DNA of 64,000 nt, from NCBI RefSeq assembly GCF_009017495.1, contig NZ_CP044990.1:2375001-2439000 (forward strand), given 5' to 3'. The DNA comes from Deinococcus sp. AJ005. Lineage in GTDB: Bacteria > Deinococcota > Deinococci > Deinococcales > Deinococcaceae. A program made the position numbers and the translations under genes. Positions 51,893 through 60,617 of this stretch are shown here, one piece after another. Numbering within the stretch: the stretch's first letter is position 1; each line of letters opens with the position of its first letter. A model generated the notes under the pieces. It saw nothing but the letters and a program-made list of their open reading frames with translations. It had not been told where the DNA came from and did no database searches.

Positions 51893-53215
51893 GTGACCCG
51901 TTCTGGCCTGTCCGACACCATCGCCGCCATCGCCACCGCCCCCGGCAGCGCGGGCGTGGGCATTGTGAGGGTCAGCGGACCGGACGCGTTGAACGTGGCC
52001 GACGGCGTATTCAGGGGCAAGCGCGCACCCTCCAGAACGGCAGGTGGGCGTTTTCTCTTTGGGGAACTGATGGCGGACGACGGCGAGGTGCTGGACGAGG
52101 GGCTGTGTCTGGTCTTCCGCGAGCCACGCAGTTACACGGGCGAGAACGTGGTGGAACTGCAATCGCACGGCAGCCCGGCAGTCCTGACACGCGTGCTGGC
52201 ACGGGCGCTGGAACTGGGCGCACGTCCCGCCCGTCCCGGCGAGTTTACTTTGCGGGCGTATCTGGCGGGACGCCTGGATCTGGCGCAGGCCGAGGCCGTG
52301 CTGGGGCTGGTGGAAGCCCAGACCGACGGCGCGCGGCGGCAGGCCAGCCTGGGGTTATCCGGGGCACTGGGCGCGCGGGTGGCGCGGGTGGCCGCTGGAC
52401 TGATCCGTGCCCTGGCCGCCATCCAGGCCATGCTCGATTACCCGGAGGAAGGCGTGCCGGACGAGGACCGAGCCGAGCCACTGGCCCAGGCACAGGCCGA
52501 GTTGAAGGCGCTCCTGGCCAGCGCGCGTGCCGGACAGGTCAGCACGCGCGGCGCACGGCTGGCCCTGATCGGGCGGCCCAATGCCGGGAAAAGTAGCCTG
52601 CTGAACGCCCTGGTGGGCTTTGAGCGCAGCATCGTGACGCCCATTCCCGGCACCACCCGCGATTATCTGGAGGCGGGACTGGAACTGGCAGGCGTACCCG
52701 TGACATTGGTGGACACGGCAGGACTGCGCGAAACGGTGGACGAGATCGAGGCGGCGGGCGTGAAACAGGCGCGGGCGTTGGCCGAAGCCGCCGATCTGGT
52801 GCTGGTCTTGGAGGACGGCAGCGCAGCGCGCGAGGAGTTGCCGCTGGACGTGACAGGGACACCCACGCGAGTCATCCAGCTCAGGACGAAAAGCGATCTG
52901 CTCGCCGCGTGGACAGACACGGAGTTGCTGGACGTGAGCGCGGTGACGGGTGCTGGCCTCCCCGAGTTGCGTGAGGCGGTGCGGGTGGCCCTGCTGGGAG
53001 ACGCGGCACGGGGCGAGGCGTGGCTGACCACCGAGCGGCAAGCAGATGCGGCGCGGCGGGCGCTCTCGCATGTGCAAGCGGCCCAGACCCTGCCCGACGA
53101 TCTGGCCGGCTATGAGCTGGAAGAAGCGTTGCGTGCCCTGGCCGAGATCACCGGGCAGGACGTGCAGGAGGATGTGGTGGACGCCGTATTCCGTAACTTC
53201 TGCGTGGGCAAGTAA
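51893..53215 (+). CDS. mnmE: tRNA modification GTPase MnmE
   Basis: The 440-residue GTPase acts with MnmG to modify wobble uridine in tRNAs. The N-terminal folate domain has [22 protein letters not shown] and [16 protein letters not shown]. The G domain has [28 protein letters not shown] and TKSD. The C-terminal FCVGK keeps the essential cysteine. mnmG is not in the window. The GTG start is leaderless. Confidence 0.96.
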   Translation: MTRSGLSDTIAAIATAPGSAGVGIVRVSGPDALNVADGVFRGKRAPSRTAGGRFLFGELMADDGEVLDEGLCLVFREPRSYTGENVVELQSHGSPAVLTRVLARALELGARPARPGEFTLRAYLAGRLDLAQAEAVLGLVEAQTDGARRQASLGLSGALGARVARVAAGLIRALAAIQAMLDYPEEGVPDEDRAEPLAQAQAELKALLASARAGQVSTRGARLALIGRPNAGKSSLLNALVGFERSIVTPIPGTTRDYLEAGLELAGVPVTLVDTAGLRETVDEIEAAGVKQARALAEAADLVLVLEDGSAAREELPLDVTGTPTRVIQLRTKSDLLAAWTDTELLDVSAVTGAGLPELREAVRVALLGDAARGEAWLTTERQADAARRALSHVQAAQTLPDDLAGYELEEALRALAEITGQDVQEDVVDAVFRNFCVGK

Positions 53216-53224
53216 GAGAGGCAA

Positions 53225-53716
53225 TCAGCCGTACTTCGCGCGGTGTTCCTTCTTCAGACACATGTAGTCCTCGTTCGCCTCCGCCTCATCCCATTTCGCC
53301 TTGAAGATGCGGGCGGACTCGGCTTTCACGGGGTCCTCGGGCTTGCGGGGCAATTCCTCCCGCCCATGTGCGCCGCTCTGGCCTTTTTTATCGTCGGGGA
53401 CGGGGCCGTCGTATTTCTTGCCGCCCTTGTGATTGGCGTAGCGGCGGGCGCGGGTAAAGCCCATCTGCAAAAACTTGCGGGCCATGTCCGCGCCGACAAA
53501 ATCACCAGCTTTCAGGTACTTCTCGAACATGGCATAGATCGCCTCGCTACTCTCACGGGCCACATCCGGCGTGGCGAACCGCCAGTGGGGCAGAATCTCG
53601 CCCTTGTATGGCTGCACCAGCAACACGCCCTGCTCACCCCGGCCCACACGGTACAGCTCTGGACGAGCGCGCAGGTCCAGGTCGGCGTAGTTCAGGTCAT
53701 AGTCGAATTTGGGCAT
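53225..53716 (-). CDS. DUF4385 family protein
   Basis: The 163-residue protein matches the DUF4385 pattern: FDYDLNYADLDLRARPELYRVGRGEQGVLLVQPYKGEILPHWRFATP, then ARKFLQMGFTRARRYANHKGGKKY and the charged end. Its function is unknown. GGGAGGA precedes ATG 53716. It lies 72 bp downstream of dps on the same strand. Confidence 0.85.
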   Translation of the reverse strand: MPKFDYDLNYADLDLRARPELYRVGRGEQGVLLVQPYKGEILPHWRFATPDVARESSEAIYAMFEKYLKAGDFVGADMARKFLQMGFTRARRYANHKGGKKYDGPVPDDKKGQSGAHGREELPRKPEDPVKAESARIFKAKWDEAEANEDYMCLKKEHRAKYG

Positions 53717-53788
53717 TCACGGTCCTCCCAGACAGCAAAAAACGGACTGCCGGAATAAACCAGCAGCCCGCCTCTACCTGTCCGAACC

Positions 53789-54430
<642 letters not shown>

Positions 54431-54436
54431 GCCCCC

Positions 54437-54442
54437 ACGCTA
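54437..54442 (-). promoter_or_regulatory. -10 box for leaderless dps
   Basis: On the minus strand TAGCGT ends six bases before ATG 54430. Confidence 0.5.
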
Positions 54443-54477
54443 CTCCCAGCGCCCCCACGCAGGCCATTTGAGTTCCT

Positions 54478-55377
54478 TTACGCTTGAGCGCCAAAGATGA
54501 GTTTGTTGCCCAGAACCTTCATCTCCACCTGCCCGGATTCCAGCAATTCGGTCAGGTGGGCGCTGATCACGGCGCGGTTGAGAAGGACAGCCCCGGCGTT
54601 GGTCATCTCGACATTTAGTGCGCCGCAGACGCGGGCCAGCAAGTCGTCGATGCTGGCCTCTCCCCCCTTCACCGCAGCCAACACCGCCTCTGTCGTCCGT
54701 TCATAGGAAGCGAGATTGGCTGCCACCAGTCCGGCCAGATCATCCGATGGATCGCCATGGCCCGGCAGGACTATTCGGACGCCCTCCAGTTCTGCAAGTG
54801 CCGCCGCGCTGGCTTTCTGCAACCCCGAATCGGCGCAGAAGGTCAGCGGGTGTTTGTTCAATGCGTCGGGGCCGAACAGGGCGTCTGCGGCATACAGCAC
54901 CTCTCCCACGCGCACGGCGTACATCATGGAAGCGTGCCCGGCCACCTCGATCAGTTCGATATCGGCCCCACCGATGCGGCACAGCCCCGGCTCGGGAGCG
55001 AGGCGGGCGGGGCTGGGCGGCGCGAGCAGGAATTTGTTCTGCAACTCGCGCGGCGGGCGTGCGCCGAACAACGTGAGCGGCTCCAGAATCGGGTGGGTGA
55101 TCAGGGCGTCTTCCATTGGTGGGGCAAAGACCTTGAGTTCGGGAAAACGCTTGAGAATGAAGCTATTGCCCCCGTGGTGGTCCGCGTGACTGTGGGTGTT
55201 CAGGATGCCGCTGGGCGTCAGGCTCGCCTCTGCCACCGCCCGCAGCAGCTTGCGCGCGTGCGAGTCATCCAGGCCAGTATCCACCAGCAGGGCGTCCGTT
55301 CCCCGGCCCACCACCACGAAACTGTTCACCGCGCCGGGAAAGTAGAGGACACCGGGGGCCAGGGCAATCAGGGGCAT
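54478..55377 (-). CDS. Metallo-beta-lactamase fold hydrolase
   Basis: The 299-residue protein has the MBL fold: LLVDTGLDDSHAR, the metal motif NTHSHADHHGG, the later histidine in VAGHASMMYAVRVGEVLYAADALFG, and VLPGHGDPSDD. The C-terminal 80 residues look like a winged-helix segment (LNRAVISAHLTELLESGQVEMKV). The substrate cannot be told; glyoxalase II-like or other thioester hydrolases are possible. TACCCT ends seven bases before the ATG. Confidence 0.85.
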   Translation of the reverse strand: MPLIALAPGVLYFPGAVNSFVVVGRGTDALLVDTGLDDSHARKLLRAVAEASLTPSGILNTHSHADHHGGNSFILKRFPELKVFAPPMEDALITHPILEPLTLFGARPPRELQNKFLLAPPSPARLAPEPGLCRIGGADIELIEVAGHASMMYAVRVGEVLYAADALFGPDALNKHPLTFCADSGLQKASAAALAELEGVRIVLPGHGDPSDDLAGLVAANLASYERTTEAVLAAVKGGEASIDDLLARVCGALNVEMTNAGAVLLNRAVISAHLTELLESGQVEMKVLGNKLIFGAQA

Positions 55378-55384
55378 GGCAGAC

Positions 55385-55390
55385 AGGGTA
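55385..55390 (-). promoter_or_regulatory. -10 box for the leaderless MBL hydrolase gene
   Basis: On the minus strand TACCCT ends seven bases before ATG 55377. The divergent dehydratase gene begins 36 bp away. Confidence 0.5.
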
Positions 55391-55413
55391 GCGTGGGGGC
55401 AGGAGGCGCATTC

Positions 55414-56379
55414 ATGACCCTCAATGCCGAAATGCTCGTCACCCTGGCCGACATTCAGGCCGCCCGGACCCGCCTGAATGGCTGGGTAGCCCGCACACCG
55501 CTCATCGCCTTTCCCAACGAGAACCTCTGGCTCAAGGCCGAGAACCTGCATCCCACCGGGGCCTTCAAACTGCGTGGGGCCTTCAACAAGTTGCTGTCGC
55601 TGACGGCTGATGAACGGGCCAGGGGTGTGGTCGCCCATTCCAGCGGCAACCACGCCGGGGCAGTGGCCTACGCGGCGCGGGCGCTGGGCATTCCGGCGGT
55701 AGTGGTCATGCCGTCCGGTGCGCCGCAGACCAAGCTGGCGGCCACCCGCGCGTGCGGCGCGGAAGTTGTGCTGGTGGGCAACGCCAGCGAGGAACGCGCC
55801 GCAAAGGCCAGAGAGCTTGCCCAGCAGCGCGGCCTGACCCCGGTGCCGCCCTATGACGATCCGCTCATCATCGCCGGGGCCGGAACGGTGGGGTTGGAGA
55901 TTCTAGAGGACCTGCCCACAGTCGGCACGGTATTGGTGCCGGTCAGCGGCGGCGGGCTGATTTCGGGTGTGGCGGTGGCGATCAAAAGTCTGCGCCCGGA
56001 TGTGCGCGTGATCGGTGTGGAACCCGAACTGGCGGCGGACGCGCAGGCCAGTCTGCGGGCCGGAAAGCGGTTGGCGTGGGACGCTGCACAAGTCGCCCAC
56101 ACCCTGGCCGACGGCCTGCGCGTAACGACGCTAGGCGAGCTGACCTGGGAACATATCCGCGCCCACGTGGACGACATCGTGACCGTCAGCGAGGCGCAGA
56201 TGCGGCGGGCGGTGCGTGACACGGCACTGCGCGCCCGATTGATAGCCGAACCCAGCGGCGCAGTAACGGTGGCGGCGGCCCTGTACGGCGGGTACGACTT
56301 CGGCCCTGGCCCGGTGGTGGCGGTGGTCAGCGGTGGCAATCTGGACGTGGAGTTGTTGGTGGAATTACTGGGGGGGTAG
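55414..56379 (+). CDS. Threonine/serine dehydratase (PLP-dependent)
   Basis: The 321-residue enzyme deaminates threonine or serine. The PLP lysine is in TGAFKLRGAFNKLL. SSGNHAGAVAYAARALGIPAVVVMP, VPVSGGGLISGVAVAIKSL (phosphate-binding glycine loop), and the end VVSGGNLDVELL are typical. It lacks the C-terminal ACT regulatory domain of biosynthetic IlvA, so it is catabolic-type or a serine racemase-like enzyme. AGGAGG lies seven bases before ATG 55414. Confidence 0.92.
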   Translation: MTLNAEMLVTLADIQAARTRLNGWVARTPLIAFPNENLWLKAENLHPTGAFKLRGAFNKLLSLTADERARGVVAHSSGNHAGAVAYAARALGIPAVVVMPSGAPQTKLAATRACGAEVVLVGNASEERAAKARELAQQRGLTPVPPYDDPLIIAGAGTVGLEILEDLPTVGTVLVPVSGGGLISGVAVAIKSLRPDVRVIGVEPELAADAQASLRAGKRLAWDAAQVAHTLADGLRVTTLGELTWEHIRAHVDDIVTVSEAQMRRAVRDTALRARLIAEPSGAVTVAAALYGGYDFGPGPVVAVVSGGNLDVELLVELLGG

Positions 56380-56458
56380 GAAGCGTGAGCAGGAGTGTTC
56401 TCCTTCCGTTCCTAACCCCGAATCCTTCACCCAACTTTGAATCTGGCCTCACTCCATG

Positions 56459-56473
56459 CTTTAAGAGTTAAAG
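56459..56473. promoter_or_regulatory. Perfect palindrome before the aldo-keto reductase gene
   Basis: CTTTAA-GAG-TTAAAG is a perfect 6-3-6 inverted repeat ending nine bases before ATG 56483. It is likely a regulator-binding site, in an unusually AT-rich patch. Confidence 0.6.
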
Positions 56474-56482
56474 TAGCAACTT

Positions 56483-57430
56483 ATGGAATACCGGAATCTG
56501 GGCAGGAGTGGTCTGAAAGTCAGTGAAGTCGCGCTGGGCGGCTGGGAAACCTACGGCGTGGGCGTGGACGATCAGAAGATGGTGCGCGACATCGTGACGG
56601 CAGCCTACGAGGGCGGCGTGAATTTCTTCGATCAGGCCGACATTTATGCCAAGGGGCGGAGCGAGGAACTGATGGGCGTGGCCCTGAAGGAACTGCCCCG
56701 GCACACGCTGGTGCTGTCCAGCAAGGTCTTCTGGCCCATGAGCGACGACGTGAACGACCGGGGTCTGAGCCGCAAGCATGTGCTGGAAAGCATTAACAAG
56801 ACCCTGAAACGTCTGGGAACCGACTATCTGGACATCTATTTCGCCCACCGCTATGACCCCGACGTACCGATGGAAGAGATCGTGATGGCCTTCGATCAGG
56901 TGGTCCGCAACGGTCAGGCCATGTACTGGGGCACCTCCATGTGGCCCGCCGCGCGGATTGCCCAGGCCGTGGAATTCGCCCGCGCCAACGGCCTGCACGG
57001 CCCCGTGACCGAGCAGCCGGAATACTCGATGCTGCGCCGTGAACGCGTGGAAAAGGAAATCCTGCCCTACACGGCAGGCGCAGGCATCGGCCTGGTGGTC
57101 TGGAGTCCGCTGGCGATGGGCCTGCTGACCGGCAAATACGACGACGGCAAGCCCGAGGGCGCACGCCTGACCGAGAAGGAAAACTGGGGCAAGAACTTCC
57201 TGACGGAAGAGAACATCCAGAAGGTGCGTGACCTGAAGCCGATTGCCGACGATCTGGGCATCACGCGGGCGCAACTCGCGCTGGCATGGTTGCTGCGCCA
57301 GCCGGGGGTCAGCAGCGTGATCACCGGGGCCACCAAGGTGTCGCAGATTCAGGACACCGTGAAAGCGGGCGGCGTGCGCCTCAGCGACGACGTGCAGCAG
57401 AAGATCGAGGAAATTCTGAACCCGGCGTAA
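56483..57430 (+). CDS. Aldo-keto reductase (AKR6/Kv-beta-like)
   Basis: The 315-residue NADPH oxidoreductase has the catalytic tetrad Asp and Tyr in FFDQADIYAKG, Lys in VLSSKVF, and His in IYFAHRYD. RNLGRSGLKVSEVALGG, WGTSMW, VTEQPEYSMLRRERVEKE, and QLALAWLLRQPGVSSVITGATK follow the AKR6 pattern shared with potassium channel beta subunits. No clear Shine-Dalgarno precedes ATG 56483. A strong terminator follows. Substrates are aldehydes or ketones of unknown type. Confidence 0.92.
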   Translation: MEYRNLGRSGLKVSEVALGGWETYGVGVDDQKMVRDIVTAAYEGGVNFFDQADIYAKGRSEELMGVALKELPRHTLVLSSKVFWPMSDDVNDRGLSRKHVLESINKTLKRLGTDYLDIYFAHRYDPDVPMEEIVMAFDQVVRNGQAMYWGTSMWPAARIAQAVEFARANGLHGPVTEQPEYSMLRRERVEKEILPYTAGAGIGLVVWSPLAMGLLTGKYDDGKPEGARLTEKENWGKNFLTEENIQKVRDLKPIADDLGITRAQLALAWLLRQPGVSSVITGATKVSQIQDTVKAGGVRLSDDVQQKIEEILNPA

Positions 57431-57451
57431 GCGGCGAAAGGATCCTCTGTT

Positions 57452-57479
57452 GCCCCTTCCCGCGTGGAGGGGGCTTTTT
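57452..57479 (+). terminator. Terminator after the aldo-keto reductase gene
   Basis: GCCCCTTCC and GGAGGGGGC form a stem over CGCGT, followed by TTTTTG. Confidence 0.85.
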
Positions 57480-57503
57480 GCTGTCCCATACAGGTCTGGC
57501 AGT

Positions 57504-57998
57504 TCAGCGCACGTCGTCCCACAACGCCAGCGCCGTGCCGACGATCACCGATGCCAGCGCCAGGAAAAAGACCACCCGGCCCAGCGGCTCGGCCAGATTC
57601 AGCGCGTCCCAGCCGCCCAGCAGTTGCCACCAATCATGGGTATCGGGATCGCCTGTAATCAGGTCCAGATTGCGGGTGGGCGCGTCGCGGATGTAGGCGG
57701 ACACCCCCGCGAAGGACTGCCCCAGCCACAGCGTCACGATGCCCGCCGCGTAGCGGTCCCCGCGCAACAGGAAAGCGGCAATACACGCGGCGGGAATCAG
57801 CAGTTGGAACAGACTGCCGCCCAGCAGCATGACCATTTCACCCGCCCACATCAGCAGAACGTGACCCGCCTCGTGGAAGATCAGATTGACCAGATCAAGT
57901 GGGTGGTTCTGGAGCGGGTGAATGACGCCAGGGATGATAAAAATCAGGGCCACGAGCAACCCCACGATACGTGCCGCCTTGCGCTGAAGCGGAGTCAC
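57504..57998 (-). CDS. Membrane protein with HExxH motif, putative metallopeptidase
   Basis: The 164-residue protein has about four hydrophobic segments. FHEAGHVLL (near residues 41-49) is an HExxH zinc site placed within a membrane-associated helix, as in M50-type proteases, but the usual second motif (LDG or NxxPxxxLD) is not obvious; DALNLAEPLGR near 135 could supply a ligand. Start is GTG 57998, three bases after the RHH gene stop, so it is the last gene of the parA operon. Whether it is an active protease is unclear. Confidence 0.7.
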   Translation of the reverse strand: MTPLQRKAARIVGLLVALIFIIPGVIHPLQNHPLDLVNLIFHEAGHVLLMWAGEMVMLLGGSLFQLLIPAACIAAFLLRGDRYAAGIVTLWLGQSFAGVSAYIRDAPTRNLDLITGDPDTHDWWQLLGGWDALNLAEPLGRVVFFLALASVIVGTALALWDDVR

Positions 57999-58001
57999 CT
58001 T

Positions 58002-58247
58002 TTATACCCGTTCGCGCAGCCACGCCAGCAGCAGGTCTTCCACCAGTTCGCTGACGCTCTCGGCAGTATCGCCGTCACGCCGGACCTCGCGCCACACGGC
58101 CCGCAGCGTTTCCTTGCGGATATAGACGACTTCCACGCGCTCGCCGGATTCGCCCTTGTTGCGGCCATCAGGGGCGGGCGTGGTTTTGCGGAGGCTGGCT
58201 TTCTTGCCCTTCTTCGATTTGCCGTCCAGATAATCGAAACGTCCCAT
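58002..58247 (-). CDS. Small basic RHH-like DNA-binding protein, probable ParA partner
   Basis: The 81-residue protein has a lysine/arginine-rich first half (KSKKGKKASLRK) and a C-terminal region that fits a ribbon-helix-helix: strand ERVEVVYIRK, helix ETLRAVWREVRRDG, helix SVSELVEDLLLAWLRERV. ParA ATPases are often paired with RHH centromere-binding proteins in place of ParB. It starts 25 bp after the parA stop on the same strand. Confidence 0.72.
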   Translation of the reverse strand: MGRFDYLDGKSKKGKKASLRKTTPAPDGRNKGESGERVEVVYIRKETLRAVWREVRRDGDTAESVSELVEDLLLAWLRERV

Positions 58248-58272
58248 CAGCCGTGCCCCAGCAGCAATGATC

Positions 58273-58890
58273 TCACAGCAGTTCCCGCGACAGGGCCAGG
58301 ATGTCGGCCCAGGCCACAGCGGCGCGGGTGTCGCGCACGTCTCGGGCCAGCGTCCCCAGTTCGGCGGCTTTCTGGTAGGCGGCGTACTGACGCACGAGGG
58401 TGTTGCAGACGGTCAATCCCTCGTCGCGCAGATTCTCGCGGGCGTCCTCTCCGGCATGGCCCACGGGCGGCACACGGGTCAGGACGATGCGGGTTTTGCG
58501 CCCCACATCTCCCGCCTCCAGCAGAAACTCCAGCAATTCGCGGGTGGAGTCCAGTTCCAGCGCACTCACGCCGGACGGGACCAGAATCAGGTCCGCGCGC
58601 TCCGAGAGGCGGCGCAGTTCCTTGCGTTTGGGGCGGCCCTCAGTGTCGATCAGGACGGCATCGGCGGCGGCCAGTTTCTTGGGTTTCACATCGTCCGGGG
58701 TCAGCACGGGAAAACTCAGGCCAGCTTCTCCAGCACGCTCAGCCCAGCGCAGGCTGCTGCCCACACGCCCGTCCTCGTCGACCAGAACGGTGGACAGACC
58801 GCGCTCGGTGAAGGCTCCGGCCAGATGGACCGCCAGCGTGCTTTTGCCCACGCCTCCCTTCTCAGACGTGATGGCAAGGACGCGCGACAT
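58273..58890 (-). CDS. ParA/MinD-like partition ATPase
   Basis: The 205-residue ATPase has the deviant Walker A EKGGVGKST (residues about 10-18), Walker A' VLVDEDGRVGSSLRW, Walker B-like AVLIDTEGRP, and LILVPSGVSALELDS. Its size is that of short ParA proteins of plasmid and phage type. ATG 58890 has TACGCT six bases upstream and no ribosome site. With the RHH gene it forms a two-gene partition-like module on what appears to be a chromosome; no parS-like repeats were seen nearby. Confidence 0.85.
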   Translation of the reverse strand: MSRVLAITSEKGGVGKSTLAVHLAGAFTERGLSTVLVDEDGRVGSSLRWAERAGEAGLSFPVLTPDDVKPKKLAAADAVLIDTEGRPKRKELRRLSERADLILVPSGVSALELDSTRELLEFLLEAGDVGRKTRIVLTRVPPVGHAGEDARENLRDEGLTVCNTLVRQYAAYQKAAELGTLARDVRDTRAAVAWADILALSRELL

Positions 58891-58896
58891 GGAGGG

Positions 58897-58902
58897 AGCG
58901 TA
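58897..58902 (-). promoter_or_regulatory. -10 box for leaderless parA
   Basis: On the minus strand TACGCT ends six bases before ATG 58890. Confidence 0.55.
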
Positions 58903-58941
58903 GCAGACGGGCCAGGAGATTGCGTCAGGCATGATGGGGGC

Positions 58942-59175
58942 ATGGATATGGACACCGAACGCCTGGAAACGCTGATGGCCGCCGAGGTGTACTGGACGGC
59001 ACTGGCGATGAAACAGCAGGGGAGCCGCTTTTACCGCGCCATCGGGGAGGCGCTGGAGGCCGCCGACGTGCCCAACCGCCGCCTGATCTACCAGACCTGG
59101 CCAGACGCTGTATGGGACTTCTACTTGCGCGGCTTACGTTTAGAGGCTGGGGAATCTTCGCCGTCCTGGGGCTGA
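58942..59175 (+). CDS. Small hypothetical protein, 77 residues
   Basis: The product (MDMDTERLETLMAAEVYW..., then a helical middle with [35 protein letters not shown]) looks like a compact helical protein with several aromatic residues. I recognise no family. It is divergent from parA (51 bp apart). Its last 55 bases overlap the end of an opposite-strand small gene. The second ATG at 58948 is an alternative start. Confidence 0.6.
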   Translation: MDMDTERLETLMAAEVYWTALAMKQQGSRFYRAIGEALEAADVPNRRLIYQTWPDAVWDFYLRGLRLEAGESSPSWG

Positions 59176-59387
59176 TGGTCTGGTTGAAAGATGGCCGCAT
59201 AGAAGGCCGTGCGGACCAGCGTTCCGAGGGTCTGGAGGAGGCCACTGGGACGGTTTTCCTGCACATGCATACGCTGGCGGGCCTTTCTGGCCTGGACTTC
59301 CGGTTCGGTGCCACCGTCCGGCTGACCGATCACTCCCAGGAACAGGGCGCGGAACACGGCCCAGAGAGAGCTGAGGGCATTTCGCAT
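59121..59387 (-). CDS. Small hypothetical protein, 88 residues
   Basis: The product begins MRNALSSLWAVFRALFLGVIG, an amphipathic or membrane-associated helix, and ends in a charged tail (SPASKRKPRK). Its start lies four bases after the stop of the preceding small gene (TAA-ttcg-ATG), which supports coupled translation and reality of both. The two share a helix of similar size followed by QARGKPQ/QARKARQ. Function unknown. Confidence 0.5.
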   Translation of the reverse strand: MRNALSSLWAVFRALFLGVIGQPDGGTEPEVQARKARQRMHVQENRPSGLLQTLGTLVRTAFYAAIFQPDHQPQDGEDSPASKRKPRK

Positions 59388-59391
59388 CGAA

Positions 59392-59556
59392 TTAACGCCT
59401 ACGCTGGGTGGGCCGGTGCTGAGGCTTGCCCCTGGCCTGCCACCAACCGTCGAACGCGAAGAAATTGAGGGCGTCCACCACGGCATACACCGCGTCTCTG
59501 AGCGTCTCCTTCAAGGCAGAGAGCCATAGTGGACCGGGCGGTACAGATGATGGCAT
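59392..59556 (-). CDS. Small hypothetical protein, 54 residues
   Basis: The product has a proline-rich start, then a helix LSALKETLRDAVYAVVDALNFFAFDGWW, and a basic end (RPTQRRR). The start is uncertain; ATG 59556 gives the shortest sensible form. It is the first of two tightly linked small genes. No family is recognised. Confidence 0.45.
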   Translation of the reverse strand: MPSSVPPGPLWLSALKETLRDAVYAVVDALNFFAFDGWWQARGKPQHRPTQRRR

Positions 59557-59650
59557 TTGCCTGGGTGGCCAGCCCGTGCCGCGCACACCCGATTCTGGAG
59601 ATGGCTTCATACTTTCAGATACGTTGCGAGGGCGCGGCACGTTCCCGCAC

Positions 59651-59656
59651 TAGACT
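59651..59656 (+). promoter_or_regulatory. -10 box for the leaderless LmbE-family gene
   Basis: TAGACT ends seven bases before ATG 59664. Confidence 0.55.
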
Positions 59657-59663
59657 CCGGGCC

Positions 59664-60509
59664 ATGAGCGATTCAAAAGATTCAACCGCTGCCAAACCCA
59701 CCCTGATGGCCGTTTTTGCCCACCCTGACGACGAGGCATTTTCTGTCGGCGGCACGCTGACCCATTACGCGCGCAAGGACGTGCGCGTGCAACTGGTCTG
59801 CGCCAACCGGGGCGAGGCGGGCAAGATCACCGTGCCGGGCATGACGGTGACTGATCTGGGCCAGCAGCGCGAACACGAACTGCGCGAGGCGTGTAAAGCG
59901 CTGGAAATTCCCGAACCCGTCTTTCTGGACTTCCACGATTCGGGCCGCTTCGAGCGCACCCGCTATGACGATCCTCTGGCGATGATGAACGTCACGCCTC
60001 TGGAGATTGAGGTCAGGTTGCGCGCCGTGATCGCGGAATATCAGCCGCAGGTGCTGGTCACCTTCGATCCGCACGGGGGGTACGGCCACATCGATCACCT
60101 TCAGATCAACCGGGCCGCCACCGCCGCCTTCTTCAGCACAGGCGTGTTGCCCTACGGCGGGCCGCAACGGCTGTATTTCACGGCGCTGAACGTGGAGGCT
60201 GCCAAGGGGTTGTCGCGCATGGGCCAGGATCTGGACCCAGAAGTGTACGGCGTATCGGAAAGCACCATCGCCGTCAGCATGGATGTCAGCCCCTACCGCG
60301 AGAACAAGAAAGCGGCGCTGGCCGCGCACGGCACCCAGATGGGGCCGGACAGCCGCCTGGGCCAGATGTCGCAGGAGGAGCGCGACGAGATGGAAACCCG
60401 CATGCTGGGCTATGAGAACTTCAGCATCGGCGGCACGCGCACGCCGATTCGCAACTGGCCGTTGAAGGGCCTTTTTGACGGGGTAGCCGGGGGCGAAGGG
60501 CTGGACTGA
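59664..60509 (+). CDS. LmbE/PIG-L family deacetylase, possibly bacillithiol-related
   Basis: The 281-residue zinc hydrolase has the family motif VFAHPDDEAFSVGGTL (His, Asp, Asp) and the third zinc ligand in GGYGHIDHLQ. RGEAGKI and CKALEIPEPVFLDFHDSGRF are typical. Family members remove acetyl groups from N-acetylglucosaminyl compounds such as GlcNAc-malate in bacillithiol synthesis (BshB); Deinococci make bacillithiol, but no bshA or bshC is near. The start is leaderless. A strong hairpin follows. Confidence 0.88.
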   Translation: MSDSKDSTAAKPTLMAVFAHPDDEAFSVGGTLTHYARKDVRVQLVCANRGEAGKITVPGMTVTDLGQQREHELREACKALEIPEPVFLDFHDSGRFERTRYDDPLAMMNVTPLEIEVRLRAVIAEYQPQVLVTFDPHGGYGHIDHLQINRAATAAFFSTGVLPYGGPQRLYFTALNVEAAKGLSRMGQDLDPEVYGVSESTIAVSMDVSPYRENKKAALAAHGTQMGPDSRLGQMSQEERDEMETRMLGYENFSIGGTRTPIRNWPLKGLFDGVAGGEGLD

Positions 60510-60541
60510 ATTCGGGCCGACTCTGCCCACAGACTGCCCAG

Positions 60542-60578
60542 TGACCTCTCGCCCCTCGCAACTTGGGGCGAGAGGTCA
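60542..60578. terminator. Perfect 14-bp hairpin between convergent genes
   Basis: TGACCTCTCGCCCC (60542-60555) is followed, after nine bases, by its exact reverse complement GGGGCGAGAGGTCA (60565-60578). T-runs are absent on both sides, so it may act as an mRNA-stabilising hairpin rather than a classic terminator. Confidence 0.6.
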
Positions 60579-60617
60579 TTCCCAGCGTCTTGACCCAGCG
60601 AATCGGGCCGAATCGCT

